From: Rhodovarius crocodyli | GTDB taxonomy: Bacteria > Pseudomonadota > Alphaproteobacteria > Acetobacterales > Acetobacteraceae | NCBI RefSeq assembly: GCF_004005855.1 | Contig: NZ_SACL01000004.1 | Coordinates: forward strand, 62,001 to 126,000 | Direction of reading: 5' to 3' | Length of the DNA: 64,000 bases | In this document: positions 26,399 to 35,468 of the stretch, one piece after another | Layout of the letters: each line of letters begins with the position of its first letter | How positions within the stretch are numbered: the stretch's first letter is position 1 | Position numbers and translations under genes: made by a program | The notes under the pieces: generated by a model | What the model saw: only the letters and a program-made list of their open reading frames with translations | Databases searched by the model: none | What the model was told of the DNA's origin: nothing

Positions 26399-26982
26399 AG
26401 CGCGGCCAGCATCGCCGCGAAGACGGCATCGGGCGCCTGCCCGGCATCGATCACGCGGAACCGCCCGGGTTCGGCGGCCGCCTGGTCCAGGAAGCAGCGG
26501 CGCACACGCTCGTGGAAATCCCGGCCGAGGACGTCGTAGCGGTTGATCTCGCCGCGCCCCATGGCGCGCGCGATGCCGGTGTCGACCGGCACATCCAGCA
26601 GCAGCGTGCGGTGCGGCCACACCCCGTCCAGCGAGAGCTTCACCAGCCCGTCCCACAGGGCGCGGTCACCCCCCTGCCCGGCCACCTGATAGGCCAGCGT
26701 GCTGTCGGCGAAACGGTCGCACAGCACGATCGCTCCCGCCTCCAGCGCCGGGCGGATGCTGCGCGTCACATGTTCGCGCCGGGCTGCGAAGTGCAGCAGC
26801 ATCTCGGCCTTGGCATCCCAGGGGCGTGAGAGCAGCAGCGCGCGCGCAGCCTCGGCGCCGGCCGAGCCGCCGGGCTCACGCGTCAGCAGCACGGGGCGGC
26901 CCCCTGCCGCCAGATGCGCGGCAAGGCGGCGGATCTGGGTGGATTTACCCGCCCCCTCGCCGCCTTCCAGCGTGATGAACAA
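26395..26982 (-). CDS. tmk: Thymidylate kinase
   Basis: 195 residues. P-loop EGGEGAGKST at residues 6-15, TREPGGS near residue 34, DRFADSTLAYQ near residue 88 and a lid region around RGEINRYD. It phosphorylates dTMP to dTDP. It lies 5 bases downstream of the dacC-type gene and overlaps holB by 4 bases, the usual dacC-tmk-holB order. Confidence 0.96.
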
Positions 26983-26987
26983 GCGGC

Positions 26988-28238
26988 TCAGCCCCCGCCG
27001 AGCAGGCGCTGCAACGCACCCGGAATGCGGGCCAGCATGCCGAGCTTCTCGACATCCGCACCGGCATAGAGCGGCAGCGTGATGGGAGGCACGCCCGACC
27101 CGCCGATCTCGATGCGGCCCAGTTCCTGGCCGCGCATGACGGGCGCCGGCACGGGCGCCTCATAGCGCAGGCGCGCCTGCATGGTGTTGCGCCAGGTGCG
27201 CGGCAGCGTCACCACCACGTCGCGCCCGCCCACCAGCGGCACGGTGGGCGAGGAGCCCAGATGCACCGGCACCTGCTCGATCGCATCCTGCGCGCGGAAC
27301 AGCACGACGTTCTCGAAATTGCCGAAGCCCCATTCCATCAGGCGCACGCTTTCCTCGATGCGCGCGCCCTGCGTCGGCAGGCCATTGAGGACCATGACCA
27401 GCCGCCGGTCGCCCTGCTTGACCGAGCCGACGAGGCCATAGCCCGCTTCCTCGGTATGGCCGGTCTTCATGCCGTCCGCGCCGTTCATGCGCGACAGCAG
27501 CGGGTTGCGGTTATCCTGGCTGACATTGTTCCAGCGGAAGTTCCGCTCCGAATAGAAGCGGTAATATTCCGGGAAATCATGGATCAGCCGCTTGGCCAGC
27601 CGCGCAAGGTCGCGGCAGGTCATGCGGTGTTCCGGGTCGGGCCAGCCCGTCGCGTTGCGGAAGGTGGAGTTGGTGAGGCCCAGCTCCCGCGCCTTCTGGT
27701 TCATCAGCTCCACGAACTGGCGTTCGCTGCCGGCAATGCCCTCGGCCAGCACCACGCAGGCATCGTTGCCTGACTGGATGATGACGCCGCGCGTCAGGTT
27801 CTCGATGCTGACCTGGCTGCCGACCTCCACGAACATCCGGCTGCCGCCCATGCGCCACGCCGTCTCGCTGACGGTGAAGGTCTGGTCCATGCGGATGCGG
27901 CCCTGCTTCAGCAGGTCGAACACCACATACATGGTCATGAGCTTGGACATGGAGGACGGCGTCATCCGCTCGTCGGCCGCCTTTTCCAGCAGCACGGCGT
28001 CGGTCTCGAAATCGATGATCAGCACCTGGCGGGCCAGGGTATCGACTGGCCCGACCGGGCTGCTGGCGGGCGTGCCGGCAGGGCGCGGGGCGCGCGGCGC
28101 CGCGGGGCGGTTGGCTGGTCGCGGCTGGGCGGCGGCTTCCTGCGCGGGCAGCAGGGCGGGCACCACCAGGGGCGCGGCCAGCAGGGCGCGCCGGGTCTTG
28201 CCGGAGGCGGAGGGGCGGGAGTCGCGGGACAGTGCCAT
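26988..28238 (-). CDS. D-alanyl-D-alanine carboxypeptidase (PBP5/6 type)
   Basis: 416 residues. The long N terminus contains TRRALLAAPLVVPALL as signal region, then a Pro/Ala linker. Penicillin-binding motifs are SxxK at residues 96-99 (SMSK), SGN (IIQSGNDAC) near residue 155 and KTG (DGMKTGHTEEAG) near 260. The C-terminal beta domain ends in a short amphipathic tail (LARIPGALQRLL) for membrane attachment. It trims the terminal D-Ala of peptidoglycan pentapeptides in the periplasm. First gene of the dacC-tmk-holB run. Confidence 0.93.
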   Translation of the reverse strand: MALSRDSRPSASGKTRRALLAAPLVVPALLPAQEAAAQPRPANRPAAPRAPRPAGTPASSPVGPVDTLARQVLIIDFETDAVLLEKAADERMTPSSMSKLMTMYVVFDLLKQGRIRMDQTFTVSETAWRMGGSRMFVEVGSQVSIENLTRGVIIQSGNDACVVLAEGIAGSERQFVELMNQKARELGLTNSTFRNATGWPDPEHRMTCRDLARLAKRLIHDFPEYYRFYSERNFRWNNVSQDNRNPLLSRMNGADGMKTGHTEEAGYGLVGSVKQGDRRLVMVLNGLPTQGARIEESVRLMEWGFGNFENVVLFRAQDAIEQVPVHLGSSPTVPLVGGRDVVVTLPRTWRNTMQARLRYEAPVPAPVMRGQELGRIEIGGSGVPPITLPLYAGADVEKLGMLARIPGALQRLLGGG

Positions 28239-28385
28239 GTGCGGGGCTTACGCCCGAACGGGGGGCGGGCTCAAGCGGTCACGGTTGCGTGGGTGCCCCC
28301 AGAACACCCTGGCGCCGCCACAAACCTGCCTTTTATCAGGTCATATATGATCCACATGAAAGTCTCGAACCTTGAGAGGCCCAAG

Positions 28386-28715
28386 ATGACCGCGATGAAG
28401 AAGCTGTTTGTCGCCCTGCCTGTGGTGGCCGTGCTCGGCGCGGCGATGGCGCCCTCGGCTGAGGCCTGGGACGGCCGTCACCGCCATGGTGGCGGCGGTG
28501 GCGCCGTCGTTGCCGGCACCATCCTGGGCCTGGGTGCCCTGGCCCTGGGCGCGGCGGCCCTGGCGCCGCCGGCCTATGCCTATGCGCCGCCCCCGCCGCC
28601 GCCGGTGTATTACGCGCCGCCGCCGCCGGTCGTGTATGCGCCGCCCCCGGCCTATTACGCGCCGCCGCCTCCGCCGGTGTATTATGGCCGCCCGGCCTAC
28701 TACCGGCCCTGGTAA
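28386..28715 (+). CDS. Small exported protein with Tyr/Ala/Pro repeats
   Basis: 109 residues. A signal peptide (MKKLFVALPVVAVLGAAMAPSAEA) is followed by a His/Gly patch (DGRHRHGGGGG), one hydrophobic Gly/Ala segment and about 45 residues of YAPPPPP/VYYAPPP repeats ending YYRPW. It probably sits in the outer membrane or cell wall; function unknown. ATG 28386 was chosen; ATG 28398 (MKKL) may be the true start, and ATG 28347 is also in frame. It reads opposite to all its neighbours, between the rlpA-like and dacC-like genes, and ends at a strong terminator. Confidence 0.7.
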   Translation: MTAMKKLFVALPVVAVLGAAMAPSAEAWDGRHRHGGGGGAVVAGTILGLGALALGAAALAPPAYAYAPPPPPPVYYAPPPPVVYAPPPAYYAPPPPPVYYGRPAYYRPW

Positions 28716-28720
28716 AGCAG

Positions 28721-28753
28721 AAAACCCCGGAAGCGCCGCTTCCGGGGTTTTTT
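28721..28753. terminator. Bidirectional intrinsic terminator
   Basis: A perfect 14-bp stem (AAAACCCCGGAAGC with GCTTCCGGGGTTTT, loop GCC) is followed by T residues on the plus strand and preceded by A residues, so it works in both directions. It ends the small exported-protein gene and overlaps the end of the convergent rlpA-like gene. Confidence 0.9.
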
Positions 28754-29640
28754 CATTCCACCACGATGCGCGGGTCGGGCACGCCCGCCTGCCTCGCGCG
28801 GGACCAGGCCGCATCGGCCTCGGCAGGGGTGGTGTAGGGGCCCATCCGCACGCGGTATTCCTGCTGGCGCGACCGGGGGCCCACCGATTCCGTCCGTCCG
28901 CCCACGCGCGCCGCCAGGCGGTCCGCGAGCGATCGGGTGAAGAAATTGCCCACATCGACCACCAGCCGGCCGGGGCTGGCATAGCCGTTCTCATAGCGCT
29001 CAGGCAGGCGCAGAGGCGGCATGTCGGGTGTCGCGGCTTCCACGATCTCGCGACCCTGGCGGGGTGCCGAGGTGGCGCCACGGGCGGCTGCCACGCGGGC
29101 GCCGGAAGGCGCGTCCAGGCTTTCGCGCTCTACCTGGCCGACTGGTGCCGCCTGGATGTTCAGGCGCGGCTGGTCGCCCACCAGGCCCAGGGAGAGAGCA
29201 CGGCTCGGCTCGGCCTCCACCTGCACGCGGGCCTGGAAGGTGGCACCGGCCCGCACGCCCAGCAATTCCGCGGCCTTGGCGCTGACGGCCAGGATGCGCC
29301 CGGGCTGGGAGGGGCCGCGATCATTCACCCGCAGCACCACGACGCGGCCGTTTTCCATGTTCGTCACGCGGATGATGGCGGGCAGCTGCAGGGTGCGGTG
29401 GGCTGCCATCATGGCGCCGGCGTCGAAGATCTCGCCATTGGTCGTGCGGCGGGGGGCCGCGACCGGCTGGACGATGGCCAGGCCCGTCTCGTTCAGCGTG
29501 AAGTCCTCACGCGGATAGGACCAGACGCCGCCCAGCTGATAGCCCTGCCCGACCTCGTAGCGCGGCTGCGGCTCCGGCGGCGGCGGCGGGCGGGTACAGG
29601 CCGCCAGCGCCAGCAGCGCCGCCAGTACGACGCGCCTCAT
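28753..29640 (-). CDS. RlpA-like lipoprotein with DPBB and SPOR domains
   Basis: 295 residues. Lipobox LAACT near residue 15, proline linker, then a double-psi beta-barrel (YSYPREDFTLNETGLA region with NGEIFDAGAMMAAHRTLQLP and VVVLRVNDRGP) and a C-terminal SPOR domain (VDVGNFFTRSLADRLAARV to the end). RlpA proteins act on peptidoglycan glycan strands lacking stem peptides, and SPOR binds such denuded glycan at the septum. The ATG overlaps the stop of the MltB-type gene (ATGA), so two peptidoglycan enzymes are made together. Confidence 0.85.
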   Translation of the reverse strand: MRRVVLAALLALAACTRPPPPPEPQPRYEVGQGYQLGGVWSYPREDFTLNETGLAIVQPVAAPRRTTNGEIFDAGAMMAAHRTLQLPAIIRVTNMENGRVVVLRVNDRGPSQPGRILAVSAKAAELLGVRAGATFQARVQVEAEPSRALSLGLVGDQPRLNIQAAPVGQVERESLDAPSGARVAAARGATSAPRQGREIVEAATPDMPPLRLPERYENGYASPGRLVVDVGNFFTRSLADRLAARVGGRTESVGPRSRQQEYRVRMGPYTTPAEADAAWSRARQAGVPDPRIVVE

Positions 29641-30647
29641 GCCGTGACCCGGTCGCCCAGCATGCCCACGGTCAGGGCATAGAAGTTGGAGGGGTTGTAG
29701 CGGCGGATGGCGTGGAAGTTGGGCAGCGCCAGGAAGGCCTGGTTGGCCCCGCTCGCCTGGTTGGCCGGGATGATCAGCCCGCCCTGCCCGCCCTGCAGCG
29801 GCCCGCCATCGGCCCGGCGCACGCCCATGCGCGCCCATTCCGCCACCGCCGGCCACTCACCGGCCGGGCGCGGCCTGGAGGGCTCGGCCAGAGACAGGTT
29901 GAAGCCCGGCGGCAGCACCACCTCGTAGCCCCAGCTCTCGCCGTCCCGCCAGCCGCTGCGGGCCAGGTAATGGCCGATGCTGCCCAGCGCGTCGGCGGTG
30001 TCGGTCCAGATGTCCTTGCGCCCGTCGCCGTCCATGTCCACGGCGAAGCGCTCGAAGCTGCTGGGCATGAACTGGGGCTGGCCCATGGCGCCAGCATAGC
30101 TGCCGCGCATGCGGTCCACCGAGATGTGGCCGCCATCCAGGATGCGCAGCGCGGCCATCAGCTCGTTCTTGAAGAAGGACGCACGCCGGCCTTCCCAGGC
30201 CAGGGTGGCGAGCGCCTCGATCACGTTGAAATTACCGGTGAAGCCGCCGTAATTCGTCTCCAGCCCCCAGATCCCCATGATGACCTTGGGTGAGACTCGG
30301 AAGCGTGCCTCGACGTTTCGCAGCAGGTTTCTTTGGTCGGCATAGGCCCGGCGCCCGGCATCGATGCGGGTCGAGGACAGGCGGCCGTCGCGATACTGCT
30401 GCCAGGTGATGGTGAATTCGGGCTGGCGACGGTCCAGCTCCAGCACCCGGTCATTCGGGCGCAGCCCGGACAAGGCCCGGGAAAGCGTGGATTCCGAGAC
30501 ACCTGCCTGGCGTGCCTCGCGCCGGATGCCGGCGATGAAGGCGTCGAAGCTTCCGGCCGGCTGGGCGAGCACGGGAAGCGGGGTGGAAAGGGCCAGGAAG
30601 CCACCGGCGAGTGCGGCGTGGTTCAGGGCCCGGCGAGACATGCGCAT
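29637..30647 (-). CDS. Lytic murein transglycosylase, MltB family
   Basis: 336 residues with a signal peptide cleaved near VLAQ. The catalytic Glu is in IMGIWGLETNYGGF near residue 130, and further family motifs are AMGQPQFMPSSF near 190 and DIWTDTADALGSIGHYL near 218. The end resembles a peptidoglycan-binding tail. It cleaves glycan strands to 1,6-anhydro-MurNAc products in the periplasm. Start ATG 30647 or 30641. Confidence 0.92.
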   Translation of the reverse strand: MRMSRRALNHAALAGGFLALSTPLPVLAQPAGSFDAFIAGIRREARQAGVSESTLSRALSGLRPNDRVLELDRRQPEFTITWQQYRDGRLSSTRIDAGRRAYADQRNLLRNVEARFRVSPKVIMGIWGLETNYGGFTGNFNVIEALATLAWEGRRASFFKNELMAALRILDGGHISVDRMRGSYAGAMGQPQFMPSSFERFAVDMDGDGRKDIWTDTADALGSIGHYLARSGWRDGESWGYEVVLPPGFNLSLAEPSRPRPAGEWPAVAEWARMGVRRADGGPLQGGQGGLIIPANQASGANQAFLALPNFHAIRRYNPSNFYALTVGMLGDRVTA

Positions 30648-30747
30648 CCTTTAGTCAGTGCCACAGCCGCCCCGGATACCGCAACCATCCCGCTTTCCCA
30701 ACCGGCTTTGCAAACGCTACACTAGGACCAGAACGGAGGACCCCAAG

Positions 30748-32163
30748 ATGAGCGCCCCTGACGAAACCCAGGTCACCAAGATCTTCGCGGAATACGCGGC
30801 CAGCATCCGCTTTTCCGCCCTGCCCGCCGATGTCCAGGAGCGCACGCGGTTCCTCGTGCTCGACCTGGCGGGCAACATGCTGCGCGGCCGCGTGGACGCA
30901 GAGAGCAGCGCCCCCCTGCTGGCCGCGGCCCGCGCCATGGGCGTCTCGGGCGGCAACCATGTCGTGTTCGGTGAGGCCAGCCGCTGGACGCCGGCCGGCG
31001 CCGCCCTGCTGAACGGCGCCTTCGCCCACAGCCTGGATTTCGACGACACCCACGCCGCCGGCACCCTGCACCCGGGCGCGCCGGTGATCCCGGCGGCCTT
31101 CGCCGCCGGCGAGATCGTGGGTGCCAAGGGCGAGGACGTGCTGGCCGCGATCGTGGCCGGCTATGAGGTCACGAACCGCCTCTCCCTGGCCCTGCCGGGC
31201 GGCGAGCATTACGCCCGCGGCTTCCACCCCACCGCCACCTGCGGCTGCTTCGGCGCGGCGGTCGCCGCCGCCCGCGTGTTCGGGCTGGACACGGCGGCCA
31301 TCGAGGACGCGATCGGCATCGCGCTCAGCCAGTCGGCCGGCAGCCTCGCCTTCCTGAACAATGGCGCCTGGACCAAGCGCTTCCAGGTGGGTTGGGCCTC
31401 CATGTCGGGCCTGTCGGCGGCGCTGCTGGCGCGTGAGGGCTTCCGTGGCGCCGGCCAGGCGCTGGAAGGCCGCATCGGCTTCTTCAAGGCCTATGCCCCG
31501 AACCCGACGCCGGCCCGCGCCGTGCAGGATCTGGGGACCCAGTTCGAGCTGATGGAGACGGCGGTGAAGCCGTACCCCTCCTGCCGCTACGGCCATGCCA
31601 GCGTGGATGCGGCCCTGATGCTGCGCGCGGAACTCGGCCTGAAGCCGGAGGAAGTGGAGCGCGTGACCATGGGCCTGCCCGCCGCCGGCATGCGCCTGGT
31701 GGGCGACCCGGTCGCCTATAAGCAGAACCCGCAGAATGTGGTCGACGGCCAGTTCAGCGGGCCTTTTGTGGTGGCCAATGCCCTCGCCTACGGCCATTTC
31801 GGCTGGGACAGCTACGAGAAGCTGCAGGACCCGACCCTGCGCGCCCTGATGCCCAAGATCTTCACCGAGTTCGACCCGGAGATCGAGGCCGAGTTCCCGG
31901 CCAACATGTCGGGCAAGGTCACGCTGGTCGCGCGCGGCCAGACCTTCGTGAAGAAGGTGGTGGTGCCGAAGGGCGAGCCCAGCAACTTCCTGACCGAGGC
32001 CGAGCTGCGGCAGAAGTTCCATGCGCTGTCGGATGCGGTGCTGGGCGCCGATCAGGCCTCTCGCCTGGCCGACGCCATCGTGGGCCTGGACAAGGCGCCG
32101 GACGTGCACACCGTGATGCGCCTGGCCGTGCCGGCCCAGGTCAGCCGCATGGCCGGCGAGTAA
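30748..32163 (+). CDS. MmgE/PrpD family protein
   Basis: 471 residues. Motifs include AFAHSLDFDDTHAAGTLHPGAPVIPAA near residue 90, RGFHPTATCGCFGAA near 160 and VKPYPSCRYGHASVDA near 275, the residues lining the active site of 2-methylcitrate dehydratase and cis-aconitate decarboxylase relatives. The members close to these enzymes differ in substrate, and no prpBC genes are near, so methylcitrate is unlikely to be certain. CGGAGGA precedes ATG 30748. The Bug receptor gene that converges on it ends 3 bases away, but it is on the other strand. Confidence 0.85.
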   Translation: MSAPDETQVTKIFAEYAASIRFSALPADVQERTRFLVLDLAGNMLRGRVDAESSAPLLAAARAMGVSGGNHVVFGEASRWTPAGAALLNGAFAHSLDFDDTHAAGTLHPGAPVIPAAFAAGEIVGAKGEDVLAAIVAGYEVTNRLSLALPGGEHYARGFHPTATCGCFGAAVAAARVFGLDTAAIEDAIGIALSQSAGSLAFLNNGAWTKRFQVGWASMSGLSAALLAREGFRGAGQALEGRIGFFKAYAPNPTPARAVQDLGTQFELMETAVKPYPSCRYGHASVDAALMLRAELGLKPEEVERVTMGLPAAGMRLVGDPVAYKQNPQNVVDGQFSGPFVVANALAYGHFGWDSYEKLQDPTLRALMPKIFTEFDPEIEAEFPANMSGKVTLVARGQTFVKKVVVPKGEPSNFLTEAELRQKFHALSDAVLGADQASRLADAIVGLDKAPDVHTVMRLAVPAQVSRMAGE

Positions 32164-32166
32164 TAC

Positions 32167-33117
32167 TCAGCCCGGCGTTATCCCGCCCTCGCGGATGAGT
32201 TGGGCGTTGCGCTCGAACTCATCCGCCAGGAAGGCGTTGAATTCCCGCAGCGGCATGGGGTTGGGGGTGAAGCCCAGCTCCGCGAAGCGCGCCCTGACCG
32301 GCTCCTCGGCCAGGGCGGCGTTCAGGGCCTCATTCAGTTTTTCCAGCCTGCCCATCGGCGCCCCGGCCCGCGTGACCATCGCGAACCAGGAATTGGACAC
32401 CACCTGCGGCAGGCCGAGCTCGGCCAGGGTCGGCACGTCCGGCATGGTGGGGTGCCGCGCGGTGTCCGCCACCGCGAGCGCCCGCAGCCGCCCGTCGCGG
32501 ATCAGCGGCAGGGCGTCGGGCAGGTTGCTGAACATCACGTCCACCCGGCCGGTGGCCACATCGACCTGCGCGGGCGCGCCGCCGCGATAGGGCACGTGGG
32601 TCATGTTCAGCCCGGTGGCCAGGCGCAGGCTCTCCCCGCCCAGATGCGATGACGTGCCCTGCCCGAAGCTGGCATAGGTCAGCGGCTGCGCGGGCGGCAG
32701 GCGCCGGATGGCGGCCAGGTCCCGCCAGGGCGCGCGGGGTGCCGTGATCAGCACATGCGGGTTGAAGCCGATGCTGCCGACACCCGTGAAATCACGCCGC
32801 GCATCGAAGGGGGTGTTCGGCAGCAGGGTTGCGTTGATGGTGAAGCTGTTGGCCATGACCAGGATCGCGTGGCCGTCCGAAGGGGCCTTGGCCACGAGGT
32901 CGGTGCCGATCACCGTGGCGCCGCCCGGCCGGTTGTCCACCACCACGCTGCCGCCCAGCATCTCCGCCAGGCGCGGCTGCAGGATGCGGGTGATGATGTC
33001 GAGCGACCCGCCGCCCGGAAAGGGCACCACCAGCGTGACGGGGCGGGTCGGGAAGGATTGCGCCAGGGCGGGGGTGGCCAGCCATGGCGTGGCCAGGATG
33101 CTGCGGCGAAGGATCAT
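32167..33117 (-). CDS. Tripartite tricarboxylate transporter (Bug) family substrate receptor
   Basis: 316 residues. Signal peptide ending ALAQ, then SFPTRPVTLVVPFPGGGSLD, VVDNRPGGATVIG near residue 65 and NMTHVPYRGGAPAQ near 160. No TctAB genes nearby. It is divergent from the alpha/beta hydrolase (spacer of about 113 bases) and convergent with the MmgE/PrpD gene. The ligand is unknown; it may be an ester or acid handled by these neighbours. Confidence 0.88.
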   Translation of the reverse strand: MILRRSILATPWLATPALAQSFPTRPVTLVVPFPGGGSLDIITRILQPRLAEMLGGSVVVDNRPGGATVIGTDLVAKAPSDGHAILVMANSFTINATLLPNTPFDARRDFTGVGSIGFNPHVLITAPRAPWRDLAAIRRLPPAQPLTYASFGQGTSSHLGGESLRLATGLNMTHVPYRGGAPAQVDVATGRVDVMFSNLPDALPLIRDGRLRALAVADTARHPTMPDVPTLAELGLPQVVSNSWFAMVTRAGAPMGRLEKLNEALNAALAEEPVRARFAELGFTPNPMPLREFNAFLADEFERNAQLIREGGITPG

Positions 33118-33230
33118 GCGCGAATGATTTCGCGCCATCCATGTCGGCGCAAGCCACAAAAGCCCGGCCCATGGCCTTGCCTGCCCTGCCCGCTTCAGGC
33201 TGGCTTGCATCCAGCGAATTGGAGAAGCCT

Positions 33231-34190
33231 ATGGACCCCCGCATGGACGCCGACATGGCCGCCTATAACCAGGCGCTGGCCGACAGGGCCAAGGGCCTGC
33301 CCGCCCTGGTCATTCCCGCCGACCCGCGCGGCGGCCCCTTCGATGAGCCCCGTCGCGTGAACGACCTGCTGGCCGCGCCCCTGGAGCCGGGCGGGCCCGT
33401 GATGGCCGAAAGCCGCGAGATCTGGCTGCCCATCCGCGGCCGCCGGCTGCTGTGCCGCCTGCACAAGCCCGCCGGCAGCGGCCCGCTTCCGGTGCTGGTC
33501 TATCTGCATGGCGGCGGCTGGGTGTGGGGCAGCATCGACAGCCATGACCGGCTGGCGCGCGAATATGCGGCGGCCAGCGGCGCGGCCGTGCTGCTCGTGG
33601 ATTATGCGCTGTCGCCGGAGGCGATGTTCCCGCAGGCGCTGCACGAATCGCTGGATGTCGTGCGCTGGGTCGCGCGTGAAGGCGCCTCGTTGGGCCTGGA
33701 CGGCAGCCGCATCTTCGTCGGCGGCGACAGCGCGGGCGGCAACCTGTCGGCGGCGGTGGGCCTGCTGAACCGCGATTGCGGCCAGCCGGTGCCGCTCAAG
33801 GGGCTGCTGCTGAACTACGGCGTGTTCGACCATCTGCTGACGACCGACAGCTACAGGGAATTCGCCGAGGGCTACGGCCTGACGCTCGCGAAGATGGAGT
33901 TCTACTGGCGCGCCTATTGCCCTGACCCTGCCGGGCGGCTGAACCCGCTGGCCTCGCCGCTGCGGGCCAATCTGGCCGGGCTGCCGCCCTGCCAGGTGCA
34001 TGTCGCGGGGCTGGATGTGCTGGCCAGCGAGAATTACGCGATGACGGTGGCGCTGCAGGCGGCCGGCGTGCCGGTGGAGGAGCATCGCTTCCCCGGCGTG
34101 GTGCATGGCTTCCTGCGCGGCACCGGCATGATCGCCGCGGCCGATGCCAGTGTGGCGGCGGCCGCGGCCTGGATGAAGAAGCTGTTCTAG
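33231..34190 (+). CDS. Alpha/beta hydrolase of the hormone-sensitive lipase (HSL) family
   Basis: 319 residues. HSL family hallmarks: HGGGW (oxyanion hole) near residue 93, GDSAGGN nucleophile elbow near residue 163, a catalytic Asp in VAGLDVLASEN near 263 and the catalytic His in VVHGFLR near 290. It is probably a cytoplasmic carboxylesterase for short-chain or aromatic esters. GGAGAAG lies 5 bases upstream of ATG 33231. Its TAG stop and the stop of the convergent M20 gene share the same CTAG. Confidence 0.9.
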   Translation: MDPRMDADMAAYNQALADRAKGLPALVIPADPRGGPFDEPRRVNDLLAAPLEPGGPVMAESREIWLPIRGRRLLCRLHKPAGSGPLPVLVYLHGGGWVWGSIDSHDRLAREYAAASGAAVLLVDYALSPEAMFPQALHESLDVVRWVAREGASLGLDGSRIFVGGDSAGGNLSAAVGLLNRDCGQPVPLKGLLLNYGVFDHLLTTDSYREFAEGYGLTLAKMEFYWRAYCPDPAGRLNPLASPLRANLAGLPPCQVHVAGLDVLASENYAMTVALQAAGVPVEEHRFPGVVHGFLRGTGMIAAADASVAAAAAWMKKLF

Positions 34191-35344
34191 CCCTCGCCCG
34201 CCAGCGCCTTCTTGGCCACGCTGGCCAGGAAGCCGCTGGCGCTGGGCAGCACTTCGTCGTTGAAGTCGTAATTGGCGTTGTGCAGTTCACGCCCGCCCTC
34301 GGCCGGGCCGTTGCCGATCCAGACGAAGGCGCCGGGCACTTCCTTCAGATACCAGGAGAAATCCTCACCCGTCATGGCGGGCTGGATGTCGCGCGTCACG
34401 GGCGCCACCAGCGCGCCGGCAACGGCGGCCAGGTCGCGCTCGGCCGGGTGGTTGGCGGTGACGGCCACGCCCTGGCGGAACTGGAAATCGACCTGCAGGT
34501 TGAAGGCGGCGGCCACACCATGGGCGATCTCGCCGATGCGGCGCTCGATCACCTGGCCCACATCATCATACAGCCAGCGGGCGGTGCCCTTCAGCTCCGC
34601 CCATTCGGTGATCTGGTTCTGCGCCTCGCCGGCCTTGGCGATGGTCAGCGACACCACGCCGCTGCGCAGCGGGTCCAGCCCGCGCGCCACCACCGACTGC
34701 AGCGCGACGATCGCGTGGCCGAGGCCCAGCATGGCGTCATGCGTCAGGTGCGGCAGCGCCGCATGGCCGCCATGGCCGGTGAAGCGCATCTCGAAGCGGG
34801 CGCCGGCCGCCATCACGGCCTCGTCATGCACGGCGATGGTGCCCGCCGGCAGGCCCGGCCAGTTGTGCCAGCCGAAGATGCGCTCCATCGGGAAACGCTG
34901 GAACAGCCCCTCCGCGATCATCTTGCGGGCGCCGCCACCGCCTTCCTCGGCGGGCTGGAACACCAGCTGGACCGTGCCGGTCCAATCCGGGTCGTTCAGC
35001 AGCATCTGGGTGGCGCCCAGCAGGGCCGCCGTGTGGCCGTCATGGCCGCAGGCATGCATCACGCCGGGGTTCTTGCTGGCCCAGGGCAGTTCCTGGTTGA
35101 TCTCCTGGATCGGCAGCGCGTCCATGTCCGCCCGCAGGCCGACGGAGCGGTTGGAGCCGTCGCCGCGCCGCAGCGTGGCCACCACGCCATGGCCGCCCAC
35201 ACCCGGGGTGATCTCGGTCACCCCCATTTCCTTCAGCTTCTCAACGACGAAGGCGGCGGTCTCCTGCTCATGCAGGGTCAGGCCGGGGTTGGCGTGCAGG
35301 TGGCGGCGCCAGGAGGCGACGCGGGCGTGAAGGGCAGAGTCCAT
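34187..35344 (-). CDS. M20 family amidohydrolase (hippurate hydrolase/IAA-amino-acid hydrolase type)
   Basis: 385 residues. The metal-binding motifs are MHACGHDGHTAALLGA near residue 100 and QPAEEGGGGARKMI near 130, with the lid-domain His in GHGGHAALPH and TGEDFSWYL near the end. These enzymes release amino acids or ammonia from N-acyl amides. ATG 35344 was chosen; three upstream codons are also open. Stop codon overlaps that of the esterase gene on the other strand within CTAG (34187-34190). Confidence 0.92.
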   Translation of the reverse strand: MDSALHARVASWRRHLHANPGLTLHEQETAAFVVEKLKEMGVTEITPGVGGHGVVATLRRGDGSNRSVGLRADMDALPIQEINQELPWASKNPGVMHACGHDGHTAALLGATQMLLNDPDWTGTVQLVFQPAEEGGGGARKMIAEGLFQRFPMERIFGWHNWPGLPAGTIAVHDEAVMAAGARFEMRFTGHGGHAALPHLTHDAMLGLGHAIVALQSVVARGLDPLRSGVVSLTIAKAGEAQNQITEWAELKGTARWLYDDVGQVIERRIGEIAHGVAAAFNLQVDFQFRQGVAVTANHPAERDLAAVAGALVAPVTRDIQPAMTGEDFSWYLKEVPGAFVWIGNGPAEGGRELHNANYDFNDEVLPSASGFLASVAKKALAGEG

Positions 35345-35468
35345 GGCGCGCAAGTTACGAGGACAGGCGGTTATTGCCCAGCCCGCAGATAGGCGCCGCG
35401 CACTTACTCATTCTTCACCAGGCGCATGGCAGCATCCCGGCATCCCTCAAGAGGTAACGGGAGGTCGC